The notes: generated from the sequence alone by a model not told the origin. A stretch of 64,000 nt of DNA from Solilutibacter pythonis (GCF_003697345.1 NZ_RFLY01000013.1:1-64000); one strand, 5' to 3'. Shown: positions 10,070 through 21,006, counted from the first letter of the stretch. Made by a program: numbers and translations.

Positions 10070-11198
10070 TCAAGCCATGTCGGCGCGTTTCGCGCCGGCA
10101 TCCAGGCCGGATTTGAGGCTGGCCTCGACGAATTCGTCGAGATCGCCATCCAGCACTTTCTGCGTATCACTGCGTTCGACGCCGGTGCGCAGATCCTTGA
10201 TCCGGCTCTGGTCGAGCACGTAGTTGCGGATCTGGTTGCCCCAGCCGATGTCGGACTTGCCGGCTTCGACCGCGTCGCGCTCGGCATTGCGCTTCTGCAA
10301 TTCCAGTTCGTAGAGTTTGGCGGCCAGCATCTTCATCGCGGTGTCGCGGTTCTGGTGCTGGCTGCGGCCGTTCTGGCAGGCCACCACGATGCCGGTTGGC
10401 ATGTGGGTGATGCGCACGGCCGATTCGGTCTTGTTGACGTGCTGGCCTCCCGCGCCCGAGGAGCGATAGACATCGGTTCTGAGATCGGCGGGGTTGATCT
10501 CGATATCGATGTTGTCGTCGACTTCCGGCGAGACGAACACGCTGGTGAAGCTGGTGTGGCGACGGTTGTCGGAATCGAACGGCGACTTGCGCACCAGCCG
10601 GTGCACCCCGGTTTCGGTCTTCAGCCAGCCATAGGCGTATTCGCCTTCGACACGGAAAGTGGCCGATTTGATTCCGGCCACGTCGCCGCCGGAAGCCTCC
10701 ATCAGTTCCACTTTCCAGCCGCGGCCTTCGGCCCAACGCAAGTACATCCGCAGCAGCATCTCGGCCCAGTCCTGTGCCTCGGTGCCGCCCGCGCCGGCCT
10801 GGATGTCGACGAAGGCGTTGCTGCCATCCATTCTGCCGGAGAACATACGTTGGAACTCGAGTTTCTCCACGTCCCGCTCGTAGCGGTCGACATCCGCCAC
10901 CACGGCCAGCGCGGTGTCTTCGTCGCTTTCCATCTCGGCCAGCTCCAGCAGCTCGCTGGCGCCGTTCAGGCCATCGGTCAGATCGCGGATGCCGTTGACG
11001 TTCTTGTCCAGCGATGCGCGTTCGCGCCCCAGCGCCTGGGCCCGTTCGGAATCGTTCCAGATATCGGGGTTTTCCAATTCGCGTTCGACTTCCTCCAGAC
11101 GCTCCTTCCTGGCGTCGTAGTCAAAGAAACCCCCGGAGCGCATCGAGGCGACCGATCAGGTCGGCGATGCGTGCTCGAACGGGATTGAGCTCGATCAT
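10070..11198 (-). CDS. prfB: Peptide chain release factor 2 (programmed +1 frameshift)
   Basis: RF2 ends translation at UGA and UAA stops. The gene needs a +1 ribosomal frameshift. Reading starts at ATG 11198 ([20 protein letters not shown]), reaches CTT-TGA at codons 25-26 (11126-11121), and continues in the next frame from GAC at 11122 ([20 protein letters not shown]) to 10070, giving about 375 residues. The conserved GGQ motif ([18 protein letters not shown]) that triggers peptidyl-tRNA hydrolysis is present. Its own product regulates the frameshift, because low RF2 lets the ribosome pause at TGA. It is upstream of lysS on the same strand. Confidence 0.96.
11120..11135 (-). promoter_or_regulatory. 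prfB programmed +1 frameshift site
   Basis: On the minus strand the site reads CGG GGG TTT CTT TGA C. It has a purine-rich Shine-Dalgarno-like stretch three codons before the slippery CTT and an in-frame TGA followed by C. This is the classic autoregulatory recoding site of bacterial prfB. The downstream +1 frame is RF2. Confidence 0.92.
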
Positions 11199-11269
11199 GG
11201 CGGGAAACGTCCAGCTTCAAATAGCCGCGTAGTCTAACAGTTGACTGGACGCTCGTCCCGTCCGTTGCA

Positions 11270-11297
11270 TTGACCGGCCGGGAGAATTCGGTATCTT
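11270..11297 (+). promoter_or_regulatory. possible sigma-70 promoter upstream of pgaA
   Basis: TTGACC (11270-11275) and TATCTT (11292-11297), spaced 16 nt, lie in the AT-richer gap between the divergent prfB and pgaA genes. This is a weak match found by eye only. The pgaA leader would then be about 130 nt. Confidence 0.25.
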
Positions 11298-11437
11298 GCT
11301 GTGATATAAGGCGCGTATTTTTTGTGCTATTCATCACATTGCGACCACATTTGCTGGGTAAAGTCCGCCCCGGAAAGATCGCCATCGCACAGTGAAACAG
11401 GCATGGCCCCACCCATCGTTGTTGGCTTGATAACGAC

Positions 11438-13471
11438 ATGCTTACTTCAAATAGCAGGATTCTATCGATGGCATTGTTGGTGGCACTGGCCACCACATCG
11501 CTCCCGGCACGGACGCAGGGCGACCCGGTGCTGGACGCCATCGCCCGGAAGCGCGATGCGCGGCAATGGCTGGAAGCCTTGCAATTGATCGACGAAGCGC
11601 GCGCCCGCGCCCCGGCGGACCAGACCCTCTACCGCTTGCAGGCATTGACCTTGGCGGACAACGGCAATCTTTATCAGGCGTGGCGGTTGTATATCCGGCA
11701 TCCCGAGTGGTTCAAGCCGGTGGAGCGCGAACGCCTCGAATCCGGCAAGCATGCTCGCGAAATCGTCTGGAGCCAGGTGCCGGGTAAGGATGAAGCCAGC
11801 GACCTCGACGAAGCCCGCGCGGCGAAACGCGAGGTCGACGGCTATCTCGCCCGGGAGGACATTTCGCCGGAAACCCGTCTGCGGATGCGGATGGATCGCC
11901 TGCTGTTGCTTGACCGGCTGCGAGATTACCCGGCCCTGGCGCGGGAATACGAGTCGCTGGTGGCGGAGGGGCACGCACTACCCGGCTATGTCATGGCCGC
12001 GGTCGGCAACGCCTATCTGGCGTTGAAGCAGCCCGAACGTGCCGAGGCGATGTACCGCCAAGCGCTGGCGCATGACCCCGGCAACCACGAATTGGTCATC
12101 CAGCATGCCTATTCCCTGGTCGAGGGAGACCGTCTGGCGCAGGCGCTCGACCGTTTGTGGCGCCTGCGCGAGGCGCAGCCCGCGTGGCTCAATCAGCCGG
12201 GTTCCCGCATCTACAGCGAAAATTGGAAGCGCTACGCGGCCGAGGATGCGTATTACATGGTGCGCTCCTACGGCGAGGAACTTCGCATGGCCGGCGAAGC
12301 CTATGCCGGCATGGCAGGCATAGGCGCCACCAACAGCGGCGTGCAGGAGGCCCTCGGGTCGGTCTATCTCAGGCGGGGCTGGGACAGCCAGGCGCTGGAG
12401 CGTTTCCGTATGGCCGAAACGCTGGACGAACGGGATTTCCAGGCACGCATCGGCCAAGTCGATGCGCTGATGAACCTGCAACGCCATGACCTGGCCCGCC
12501 CCATCCACGATACCTTGCGTGAACAACGCGGCGGCAATACCCATGTCGAGATGCTTGCCCAGCGCTACCGCGCCAATCGCGGCTGGGAGGTCGAAACCCA
12601 TTACGGTAACGGCCGTAACCGGCCGGATCGTGGTGATGCGGTTTCGCCGGTCGGCAACCGCGATGGGCAGGTGGGCATTTCGATCGCCTCGCCCCTGCTC
12701 GATGACCGTTGGCGTCTCGTCGCCGGCAGCACGCATCGTTGGGCGGATTACCCGGATGGCCGGAGCGCCGACCGGCGCGTGTATTTCGGCGTCCGTTACG
12801 CCTTCGACCGGCTTTGGACGCAACTTGCGCTCGGCCATGCGAATGATGGCATCGGGGGCGTCGGTATCGTCTGGGACGGCAGCTGGCGCTTCAGCGATAC
12901 CTTCGATGGCCGGCTGCGCCTGGCCCGCAACGATGACCAACTCGGCCTGCAAGCCCGCAAAGCGGGTATCCATGCCGATTCGGCGCGACTGGGCTTCGAC
13001 TGGGCGCCCAGCGACCTTGGCCAATTGTCCGCTTCGTTGCAGCGTTGGCGATATTCCGATGGCAATCGCCGGGATGCCTTGCAAATCAATGGCATACGCA
13101 GGCTTTTGACACGCCCGCATTGGCGCATCGATGGCAAGGTCGGTTATTACGCCAGCCGTGGCGAGCCGATGGATACCGCTTATTTCAACCCCGAGCGCGA
13201 CCACATGGCGAGCGTCGGGCTGCGCATCAATCACTTGGTCTGGCGGCGCTACGAACGCAGCTTCCGTCACACCCTCGATATCGATGCCGGGCCTTACCGG
13301 CAGCAAGGTTTTTCTTCTTACTGGGTGCTTTCGGTCTCGTATCGCCACGAATGGAAACCGGCCGGTGGCTGGACGCTGGGTTACGGATTCGGCTGGTCGC
13401 GGCCGGTCTACGACGGGCGGCGGGAAACGCGCCGCAGCTTCGACCTCTACCTACGTTGGGGATCACAATGA
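11438..13471 (+). CDS. pgaA: PgaA, poly-GlcNAc outer-membrane export porin
   Basis: 677-residue outer-membrane protein that exports poly-beta-1,6-N-acetylglucosamine (PNAG), a biofilm exopolysaccharide. A signal peptide (MALLVALATTSLPARTQG) precedes a periplasmic TPR superhelix of about residues 30-350 (for example NAYLALKQPERAEAMYRQAL), which binds deacetylated polymer. The rest, from about residue 380 (RGWEVETHYGNGRNRPDRG), is the beta-barrel, rich in alternating aromatic and polar residues and ending in LYLRWGSQ. It is the first gene of pgaABCD and overlaps pgaB by 4 nt. The start could be 11438 or the internal ATG at 11468. Recognised from TPR-barrel architecture plus operon context. Confidence 0.92.
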   Translation: MLTSNSRILSMALLVALATTSLPARTQGDPVLDAIARKRDARQWLEALQLIDEARARAPADQTLYRLQALTLADNGNLYQAWRLYIRHPEWFKPVERERLESGKHAREIVWSQVPGKDEASDLDEARAAKREVDGYLAREDISPETRLRMRMDRLLLLDRLRDYPALAREYESLVAEGHALPGYVMAAVGNAYLALKQPERAEAMYRQALAHDPGNHELVIQHAYSLVEGDRLAQALDRLWRLREAQPAWLNQPGSRIYSENWKRYAAEDAYYMVRSYGEELRMAGEAYAGMAGIGATNSGVQEALGSVYLRRGWDSQALERFRMAETLDERDFQARIGQVDALMNLQRHDLARPIHDTLREQRGGNTHVEMLAQRYRANRGWEVETHYGNGRNRPDRGDAVSPVGNRDGQVGISIASPLLDDRWRLVAGSTHRWADYPDGRSADRRVYFGVRYAFDRLWTQLALGHANDGIGGVGIVWDGSWRFSDTFDGRLRLARNDDQLGLQARKAGIHADSARLGFDWAPSDLGQLSASLQRWRYSDGNRRDALQINGIRRLLTRPHWRIDGKVGYYASRGEPMDTAYFNPERDHMASVGLRINHLVWRRYERSFRHTLDIDAGPYRQQGFSSYWVLSVSYRHEWKPAGGWTLGYGFGWSRPVYDGRRETRRSFDLYLRWGSQ

Positions 13472-15333
13472 AACGCTGGATGATCGTCATTTTCCTGCCC
13501 TGCCTGCTGTTGCTCGCCGGGCACGCGATTGCCCGTGACTCGCCGCCCGCTGGCAACGAGCCTTTGCTGGTGCTGAGTTACCACGACATCCGCGACGAAG
13601 TGCCGCCCGGCGATGGCGATGCCTACGCCACCAGCACGCAGAATTTCGCCGCCCATCTCGATTGGCTCGCCGGGCATGGTTACACCGCGGTCAGCCTCTC
13701 CGAGGTGGTGGCGCACGTCCGTGACGGCACGCCCTTACCCACCAAGCCGGTGCTGCTCAGTTTCGACGACGGCCTGCGCAGCCTCTACACACGGGCTTGG
13801 CCCCTGCTGCGCGCCTACAACTTTCCGGCGATGGCCGCGGTGGTGACGCGCTGGCTGGACATGCCCGCCGGACAAATGGTGGACTATGGCCCGCGTCCGT
13901 TCGGCAAGGAGGATTTCGTCACCTGGGAGCAGGTACGGGAAATGCAGTCGAGCGGGTTGATGGAAATCGCCTCGCACAGCCATGACCTGCATCACGGCGT
14001 TCAAGCGAATCCGCAAGGCAATCAGACACCGGCGGCCATCACCCGCATCTACAACCCCAAAACCCATCGTTACGAAACCGAAGCCGAGTTCCGTGCGCGC
14101 TTGCTCGATGACCTGTCGACTAGCGCCAGACGCATCCGTGAGGAAACCGGCCAATCGCCGCGCGCACTGGTATGGCCGTATGCCGCCTACAACCGCATCG
14201 GTAATGACATCGCCGGGGCGGCGGGGATGCCGGTCACGTTCGACTTGCAGGAAAGCAATCCCGCCAAGCTCACCGAATTGCACGGGCTGGGCCGTGTGCT
14301 GGTGGTCGGCAACCCGACCATGCCGGCCCTGGCCAACGAACTCCGGCGCGATCAGGCGCTCGACACGATCCGGGCGATGCAGGTGGATCTCGACAACGTC
14401 TACGACCGTGATCCCGTACAGCAGGCGCGAAACCTGGATGCGTTGATCGAACGAGTCAGCCGGATCAGGCCCTCTCACGTATTTCTGCAAGCGTTCGCCG
14501 ACCCGGATGGTAATGGCGCCGCCGATGCCGTTTATTTCCCTAACCGCCACCTGCCGATGCGCGCCGATCTCTTCAGCCGCGTGGCCTGGCAGTTGAAGAC
14601 GCGTGCCGGGGTCAAGGTCTACGCGTGGTTGCCGGTCATAGCCTATCAGCTTCCCGACCGCGACTGGCAGGCGCGGCACCAGATCGCCGCCGGCGCCGAG
14701 GAAATCCCCCGTCTCGACTTCACCCGCCCGGAAGTGGCGAGGACGATCCGCGACATTTACGAGGATCTGGCAGTCGCGAGCTATTTCGAAGGCGTGCTGT
14801 TCCACGACGATGCCTATCTGCGCGACGGCGAACTGCCGCAACTGCGCGATGGCGAACGTACCGATGCCCTGATCGACCTCACCCTGCAATTGCGTAACGC
14901 GGCCGAACGCTGGCGGCCCAAGTTGAAGACGGTGCGCAACCTCTACGCCCGCACGGTACTGCACCCGGAGAGCGAAGCATGGTTCGCGCAGCGGCTCGAT
15001 CGCTTCATGCAAGCCTATGACTACACCGCGCTGATGGCGATGCCCTACATGGAAGGCAGCCGTCACCCCGAACGCTGGCTGCTCGACCTGGTGGCCGCGG
15101 TCAAGCGCGAAGATCCACGGCTGACGCACACCATTTTCGAGCTGCAAACCCACGACTGGCGCACCCGGCAACCGATTCCCGGCAACACGCTGCGCGCGCA
15201 CGCACGGATGCTGGTGGCGGCCGGCGTTCGCAACCTGGCTTGGTATCCGGACGACTTCATCGCCAACCAGCCACGCCTGGAGGACGCGAGGGCCGCCTTT
15301 TCCGCCCGCGCCTTCCCGTACAAGGGGCCATGA
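13468..15333 (+). CDS. pgaB: PgaB, poly-GlcNAc N-deacetylase/hydrolase
   Basis: 621-residue periplasmic protein that partly deacetylates PNAG before export. The N-terminal polysaccharide deacetylase domain (about residues 30-280) shows LSYHDIRDE, the metal and catalytic Asp pair in LSFDDG (about 97-102) and the His motif SHSHDLHHG (about 169-177). The C-terminal half (about 300-610) is the glycosyl hydrolase-like GHL13 domain (PSHVFLQAFADPDGNGAADAVYFPN, VKVYAWLPV). The start at ATG 13468 overlaps the pgaA stop (ATGA). It has a clear export signal, with Cys in LPCLLLLAGHA but no clean lipobox, so lipidation as in E. coli is uncertain. Confidence 0.93.
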   Translation: MKRWMIVIFLPCLLLLAGHAIARDSPPAGNEPLLVLSYHDIRDEVPPGDGDAYATSTQNFAAHLDWLAGHGYTAVSLSEVVAHVRDGTPLPTKPVLLSFDDGLRSLYTRAWPLLRAYNFPAMAAVVTRWLDMPAGQMVDYGPRPFGKEDFVTWEQVREMQSSGLMEIASHSHDLHHGVQANPQGNQTPAAITRIYNPKTHRYETEAEFRARLLDDLSTSARRIREETGQSPRALVWPYAAYNRIGNDIAGAAGMPVTFDLQESNPAKLTELHGLGRVLVVGNPTMPALANELRRDQALDTIRAMQVDLDNVYDRDPVQQARNLDALIERVSRIRPSHVFLQAFADPDGNGAADAVYFPNRHLPMRADLFSRVAWQLKTRAGVKVYAWLPVIAYQLPDRDWQARHQIAAGAEEIPRLDFTRPEVARTIRDIYEDLAVASYFEGVLFHDDAYLRDGELPQLRDGERTDALIDLTLQLRNAAERWRPKLKTVRNLYARTVLHPESEAWFAQRLDRFMQAYDYTALMAMPYMEGSRHPERWLLDLVAAVKREDPRLTHTIFELQTHDWRTRQPIPGNTLRAHARMLVAAGVRNLAWYPDDFIANQPRLEDARAAFSARAFPYKGP

Positions 15334-15342
15334 GGCGCGACG

Positions 15343-16584
15343 ATGCTTATCAAGGCCCTGTTCAACTTCTCCTTCATCTATCCAATCCTGATGTCGTTCG
15401 TCTGGATGGTTGGCGGCCTCTATTACTACCTGCGGCGCGAGCGGAAATCGCCTGAATGGAACCACCCTCCCCGGCTGGAATCCGCACCGTTCGCCAGCAT
15501 CCTGATTCCCTGCTTCAACGAAGTGGATTGCGCGGAGGAAACCATCCACGCGGCGCTGGCCCAGCACTATCCGGATTTCGAGGTCATCGCCATCAACGAT
15601 GGCAGCAGCGACGGCACCGCCGATGTCCTCAACGCACTGGCCGGCAGACATCCACGCCTGCGGGTGATTCACCTCGACACCAATCTCGGCAAAGCCAATG
15701 CGTTGCGAATGGGGACGCTGGCCGCCCGTTCCGAATACCTGGTCTGCATCGATGGCGATGCCTTGCTGGACGAATACGCCACACACTGGCTGGTCTCGCA
15801 TCTGGCTTCCGGCTCGCGGGTGGGAGCCGTCACCGGCAACCCGCGCATTCGCAACCGCTCCACCTTGCTTGGCCGCCTGCAAGTCGGCGAATTCTCCTCG
15901 ATCATCGGGATGATCAAACGGGCGCAGCGGGTCTACGGCCGGATATTTACCGTGTCCGGGGCGATCTCCGCTTTTCGGCGCACCGCACTGCACCGGGTCG
16001 GTTACTGGTCGGAGGACATGGTGACCGAGGACATCGACATCAGTTGGCGCCTGCAACTCGACCACTGGGATATTCGCTACGAGCCCAACGCGCTTTGCTA
16101 CATCCTGATGCCGGAGAGCCTGCGCGGCCTGTGGAGACAGCGCCTGCGCTGGGCCCGGGGTGGCATGGAAGTGATTCTCCGCCACGGCAGGCGCATGAGC
16201 ACATGGCGGCACCGGCGGATGTGGGGGGTGATCGGCGAATATTTCCTGAGCGTGCTCTGGGCCTGCACGATGATCTTCATCATCGCGCTATGGGCGCTGG
16301 GACAACTCGTCGAACTGCCCGACGCCTTGCGGGTACGTACGATCCTGCCCGCATGGCATGGCGTGATCCTGGCCCTGGTCTGCCTGCTGCAATTCGCCAT
16401 CAGCCTGCTCGTCGATCGTCGCTACGAGGCCAAAGTGGGACGTAATTACTACTGGATGATCTGGTACCCGATGGCGTACTGGATTCTCAACATGCTCACC
16501 ACCGTGGTGGCGGTGCCGATGACCCTGCTGAAACATCGGAATCTGCGCGCCACCTGGGTTTCACCCGACAGAGGGATTCGATGA
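15343..16584 (+). CDS. pgaC: PgaC, PNAG synthase glycosyltransferase (GT2)
   Basis: 413-residue inner-membrane family 2 glycosyltransferase that polymerises UDP-GlcNAc into PNAG. An N-terminal membrane segment (about residues 8-28) precedes the GT-A domain. The domain has ILIPCFNE, the UDP/metal motif in CIDGDALLDE (about 136), the catalytic base motif TEDIDISW (about 228) and the processivity motif QRLRWARGG (about 265, QxxRW). Three or so hydrophobic segments follow from about 300. It starts 9 nt after pgaB. In E. coli PgaC and PgaD form a synthase activated by cyclic di-GMP, so the nearby DSF-RpfG system could influence it; that link is inference. Confidence 0.95.
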   Translation: MLIKALFNFSFIYPILMSFVWMVGGLYYYLRRERKSPEWNHPPRLESAPFASILIPCFNEVDCAEETIHAALAQHYPDFEVIAINDGSSDGTADVLNALAGRHPRLRVIHLDTNLGKANALRMGTLAARSEYLVCIDGDALLDEYATHWLVSHLASGSRVGAVTGNPRIRNRSTLLGRLQVGEFSSIIGMIKRAQRVYGRIFTVSGAISAFRRTALHRVGYWSEDMVTEDIDISWRLQLDHWDIRYEPNALCYILMPESLRGLWRQRLRWARGGMEVILRHGRRMSTWRHRRMWGVIGEYFLSVLWACTMIFIIALWALGQLVELPDALRVRTILPAWHGVILALVCLLQFAISLLVDRRYEAKVGRNYYWMIWYPMAYWILNMLTTVVAVPMTLLKHRNLRATWVSPDRGIR

Positions 16585-17075
16585 TGAACGATGCGCGCCC
16601 CGCTCCGCCAATCATTTGCTGTTCGCAGTTAGTGCCTTTGATCAATCGCAGATTATGGGCGGCAGTCACCGCCACTTTCTGGATTGCCTACCTCCATCTC
16701 TGGCTGCCCCTCCTCACCCTGCTGTTGTGGCTGTTGGGCCTCCGCAAGAGTTATGGCGAACTCTACCTGCGCGAACACAGTATCGAGCCGTTCGTGCTGA
16801 CCACCTTGCCGATCCTGGCCTTGCTGGCGATGGCCAGCCTGCTGGGCTGGGCCGAATACAACCGCCTGCGTTTTTCCGGCCAAGACCGCCGCACCAGCAT
16901 GGATGACGTCCCCCTCGCACGGGTCGCCGACCAACTGGGCGCATCGCCCGAACTCGCCCGTCAATTGCAGCGTGGCAAGGCAATCGTCTTGCGAATGGAC
17001 AGCAAGGCAATGCCGGTGGCGGCCTGCGATGTCCAACTACCCGCCTACACGGAGGGCCGGCCAGGATTCGCGTAG
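16581..17075 (+). CDS. pgaD: PgaD, PNAG synthase small membrane subunit
   Basis: 164-residue inner-membrane protein with two hydrophobic segments (about 28-53 and 71-92, LPLLTLLLWLLGL and TLPILALLAMASLLGW) and a cytoplasmic C-terminal tail. It is the PgaC partner needed for polymer synthesis and for sensing cyclic di-GMP. It starts inside the pgaC stop (ATGA overlap), so it is translationally coupled. Sequence similarity in this family is low; position after pgaC and topology carry the call. It ends only 8 nt from the last remnant of the decayed tpsA gene, so no normal spacer remains between them. Confidence 0.85.
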   Translation: MMNDARPAPPIICCSQLVPLINRRLWAAVTATFWIAYLHLWLPLLTLLLWLLGLRKSYGELYLREHSIEPFVLTTLPILALLAMASLLGWAEYNRLRFSGQDRRTSMDDVPLARVADQLGASPELARQLQRGKAIVLRMDSKAMPVAACDVQLPAYTEGRPGFA

Positions 17076-17082
17076 AAGACCG

Positions 17083-20000
17083 TCAGAAGTACGCTGATTT
17101 GGGGATATGTTGAGGAGTCGTCTCTTCTTCAAACTTCAACCCGATGGCCGTCGTCTTGGTGGAACTGAAGAAGTTCGAAATTTTCTTCGTGATCCCGCCT
17201 GGCGTTGATGCTGAGGGTGCCGTTGGCGGCAATCGCCACGTCCCTCGTGCCGACCACTTGGCTGCCCATCACCCCACGTCCCGGCCGGCATTGACCGCCA
17301 TCCGCTCGCCCGACAGCACCGTGCCCACCGCCAACAAAGTCGCGGCCCGCGGCCAGCACCGCGCTGTTGCCCGCGGTGACGGTGCTGCGATCCAGCGTGA
17401 TGTCCCGCCTGGCATTGAGCACGGCGTTCTGGCCGGCAGCGATGCGGGTGGCGAGGGTGGGTGCCGAGGCGCCGGCCGGCAACCCCTGGTACTGGCTGGA
17501 AGACAGGGTGATGTCGCGGCCCGCCGCCAACGAAGCTTGGCCTTTCGCGGTGATTTGCGTGCCTGCCAGCGCGATGCCCCGCCCGGCGCGGATGCTGAGT
17601 GCGTCGCCGGCCTCGATGGACGCGCCGTCGGATTGACCCAGGGCGATGCGCGTGTCGCTCAGCACGTCACGCCCTGCCGAGAGGGTCACTTGGCGAGCAT
17701 TGATCACGCCGTTGCGGTTGAGGATGTCGTTGCTGGCATTGGCATAGAGCACGCCGCCGGCTTTCATCTGTCCGCCGTTGACGAGATCGCGCGCGTCGAT
17801 GGACAGGCTATTGCCCGCCTTGAGGGTGCCGGTGTTGGTGACCGTACCCGTGGCGTCGAGGGACACGTCGTTGGCCGCGATGGTGGCGCCATCCAGGCGG
17901 TACTTGTCGGCGCTGGCCGCGGAGAGATACACCACTGGCACCAGTACTTTCTCGCCCAAGACGATCTTCTCGACCATTCAGACGATGTCTTCGTTCAAGG
18001 CCGCGATCTGTTCGGCGCTCAGCGCGATGCCGAAGCCGAGCGAGAACCTGGACGCCGAACGCACTCCCGCATCCATCAGTTCGCGGTACTGGTCCAGGCT
18101 ATTGCTGGCTGCTAGGTATTTACGCCCGGTCAGGCCGGTGATCTGTTCAGTGACCAGCCATTGTTCGTAGTAATCATCCCCTAGTCGGCGCAGTACGTTA
18201 TCGGGCGCCAGGCCCAATTTCCGCATCATGTAATCCGACCCCAACCACTGTCGATAATTGGCGAAGCGCGGGTCGGTGGTCACGAGGTAACGACCGCTTC
18301 CAGGGTGCTGCGTGAACAGACGGCCGGTCGGCGGAGTGAGCGCTGGCAGTGGGTTGGCTACCGAGCCGAGCACCTGCGGAGGCGGGGTTGCCGGATTGCC
18401 CACGGCAGGCAGGTTCGCCCCCACATTGGGGGTGTCCGTTGCATTGACGGTACCCGCGCCCACGTTGGTCGCAGGTTGCCCCGTTACGGTGGTATCGCCA
18501 TGTTGGCCGCCGGTTTGCACATTGACGGAGGTGGCAACCACGGTGGCGGTGTTGCCAGACAGAGCGACTGCATTCGGGCCGGAAGACACCTCGGCAATCT
18601 TGACGGCCACTTCATTGGCCGTCGCATTGCCCACGCGCTGCCTGGCGCCCAGATTCGCGCCGCCCGGGCCGCTACCTTGCCAACCGCTGCCCGGTCCCAC
18701 CGATGCACTGCCGCCCACCAGGGCTACCGCCGCATTGGTGATGTCGTGGGCATCGATGGAAATGGTTTTTACAGCCGTGATGCTGGAACCAAGCAGTACG
18801 CGGCTCGCGGGATTTGTCTGCGTGGACGTGCCCGTACTGGCGGAGAAGTTCGGCGTGTCCCGTTTGTTGTTGCCGCCCTTGCTGCGATATTGCGCGTAAG
18901 GGCTGCCACCCGTCTGGTTGTTCGCGTTAATTTCGACGTGCCGGGTGGCACGTGTGGTCTTCGAACCCGCAATCGCGATATTGCTCACGTTCGCGGCACC
19001 CGACGCATCACCCGCCCGCCCGTTGACCAGCAGGCGCTGACCGGCTGCGATGGCGGAAGCCTGGTTGGTCGGATCACTGTCGACCGTGATGAGCATGTTC
19101 CTGCCGGCCTTCAATTGCGATTCCGCGCTTGCGCTCTCCAACACCTGCTCGGAGAGTGTTTGATTGACCGACCACTGAGTCACCGAAGGGTTGTGAGTGA
19201 TGCGCCCCACTGATGGCCATAACGCGCCCGCACGAAATCGTTGTACCAATTGCTCAAGGCCGTCGTGACTTCGGCAGACGCCGTCGGCACGAAAACCTTG
19301 GGGGATTGGGTTTCGGAAGCTTTCCGCTCCTCGTCAGCCAACAGCCGATGGGTGATCGTATATATGCGGCGCTCGTTCTTGATCTTCCCGGTGGCAATGG
19401 AAAGATTCCCTTCCGCACTGACCTGGCCCGAGCTGTTCAAGACCGAACCCGCGGAGGATGTGGCGGCACGGCCACCAATCGAAATGTCACCCGCGTTGTA
19501 AATCAACGCATCACGGTTTTCCACGTTGCCCGCCACGCGCAAGCCCACCTTCTGGGTGGCGCCGATGAAAGCCTCGTTGTATGGGCTGGCCGAAATGGTC
19601 TTACCCAGATCGCGGCCATTGACCAAGGTGTTCGCCTCGATCAGGACCTGGTTGCCCAGGACCGTGCCGGTGTTGGCCAAGGTATTGCCCACCACCAGGG
19701 CCACACCATCGCCTTCGATGCGTCCGGCGTTCGAGATGTCTCCCGCTTCGATGCGGGTCTGGCTGTTTCGTTGCGCATTGCCAGTTTTGATGAGAGCGGT
19801 TTCGGCATTCTCCACCGCCGCCGCTTTCAGGCTGATCGCGCCATTGGATTCGAGCGTGGCCTGGTTGATGAAGCGCCCGCTCACCGCCATGCCGAGCAAG
19901 CCATTACTGGCAAAGACGTTCTGGCCCGCGTGGGTGTAATCACCCGCCATGCGGATGTCGGCTTGCCGATGGCCGAACAACCTGCCACCCATACCGGCCA

Positions 20001-21006
20001 GGTTGCCGACGTTGGCATCCACCGCGCCCGCGGCATTGACCGCGACATTGCCCGCTGCCGCCGTGCGGCCGGTCAACTTCACGTCGCCCGCGCTGTCGAG
20101 TGTGAAATCACCGCCGGTCGCCACCATCTCGCCGGCATTGCGTACGCCCACGCCGCCTTCGGTGCCCGCCAGCTTGATCTTTTGCGCATACATGCCGCCC
20201 AACGTGGCAACGTCTATACCCATGACGGGCGCCTCACTCTGGCCCGTCATGCGCTGGGCCCGCAAGGTCCTGGCGTCCACGACGTTGGCGCCGACGACGA
20301 TGTTGGCTTCCTAGGCCCAGAGTCCCGCATTGATCCGCACGGCATGACTGATCAGATCCACGCGATCGAGCTGGCTCACGTCCATGCCGCGGCCGGCGAT
20401 GGAAATACTTCCTCCCTCCACTTTGAAGGCCGACAAGCTGCCGTCGCCACCGAACACCGGACGACCCGTGGTCAGCCCCGCTTTTGCCGTGTTGATGAAC
20501 CCACAACCCCCACAGGTGATGCCATTGGGGTTGGCGATGATGACGTCGGCCTTCCGGCCAGCCACCTCGATGTAGCCGTTGAGTACTGATGGGTTGGTGG
20601 AAGTGACTTCATTGAGAATCAGCGAGTCCGACGGACTCGACATCAGGTTGGCGTTGCCTTGAATCCAGCCGCCCAGTTGCGTCCGCACGTTGTCCTTGCT
20701 GTTGTTGAGGACATGCCCCCTGGGCCCGACGTCGTACTGGTCGTAGACATTGTGCGAAACGCCCGCCGCATTCGGCGTTGCGATCTGCACGACAGGCGTA
20801 CCGTTCGAAGCCTCCTCCACCTGGGTACGTCCATCGCGCACCGGTATCGTGATGTTGAGATTCACCGGCGCCTGCTGTGCAAACACGTTCAAAGGGCCGC
20901 CCGAGAGGAAGCACAGCACAGCCAGCGCGCCCATCAATGGCAGTTGCCGGGCCGTGCGGAATCCCTGGCGGCAGGTGTTTTTGCGCACAAACTTTTTCAT
21001 GTCCAT
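17083..21006 (-). pseudogene. TpsA, filamentous haemagglutinin-like exoprotein, decayed
   Basis: Secreted two-partner (type Vb) adhesin family. From 21006: signal peptide (ALAVLCFLSGGPLNVFA) and TPS domain with NPNGI and ITCGGCGFINT, then haemagglutinin repeats (GDFTLDSAGDV, SISIDAHDI) and the DPRFANYRQWLGSDYM region. The frame is broken repeatedly. TAG at 20311-20313 follows RINAGLWA where the family continues, and the same frame goes on with EANIVVGANVVD. A frameshift sits in the C-run at about 19205. TGA at 17978-17980 falls between LNEDIV and MVEK, where relatives have Trp. A pair of compensating shifts lies at about 17290-17360 (hidden frame LLAVGTVLSGERMAVNAGRDVG), and another shift at about 17195 (KKISNFFSSTKTT). 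No C-terminal end is recognisable. Confidence 0.88.

Noticed and set aside
13735-16212. 825-codon open frame antisense to pgaB/pgaC
   Set aside because: Composition is typical of GC-rich antisense frames, with no signal, motif or family character. Two well-identified genes lie opposite.
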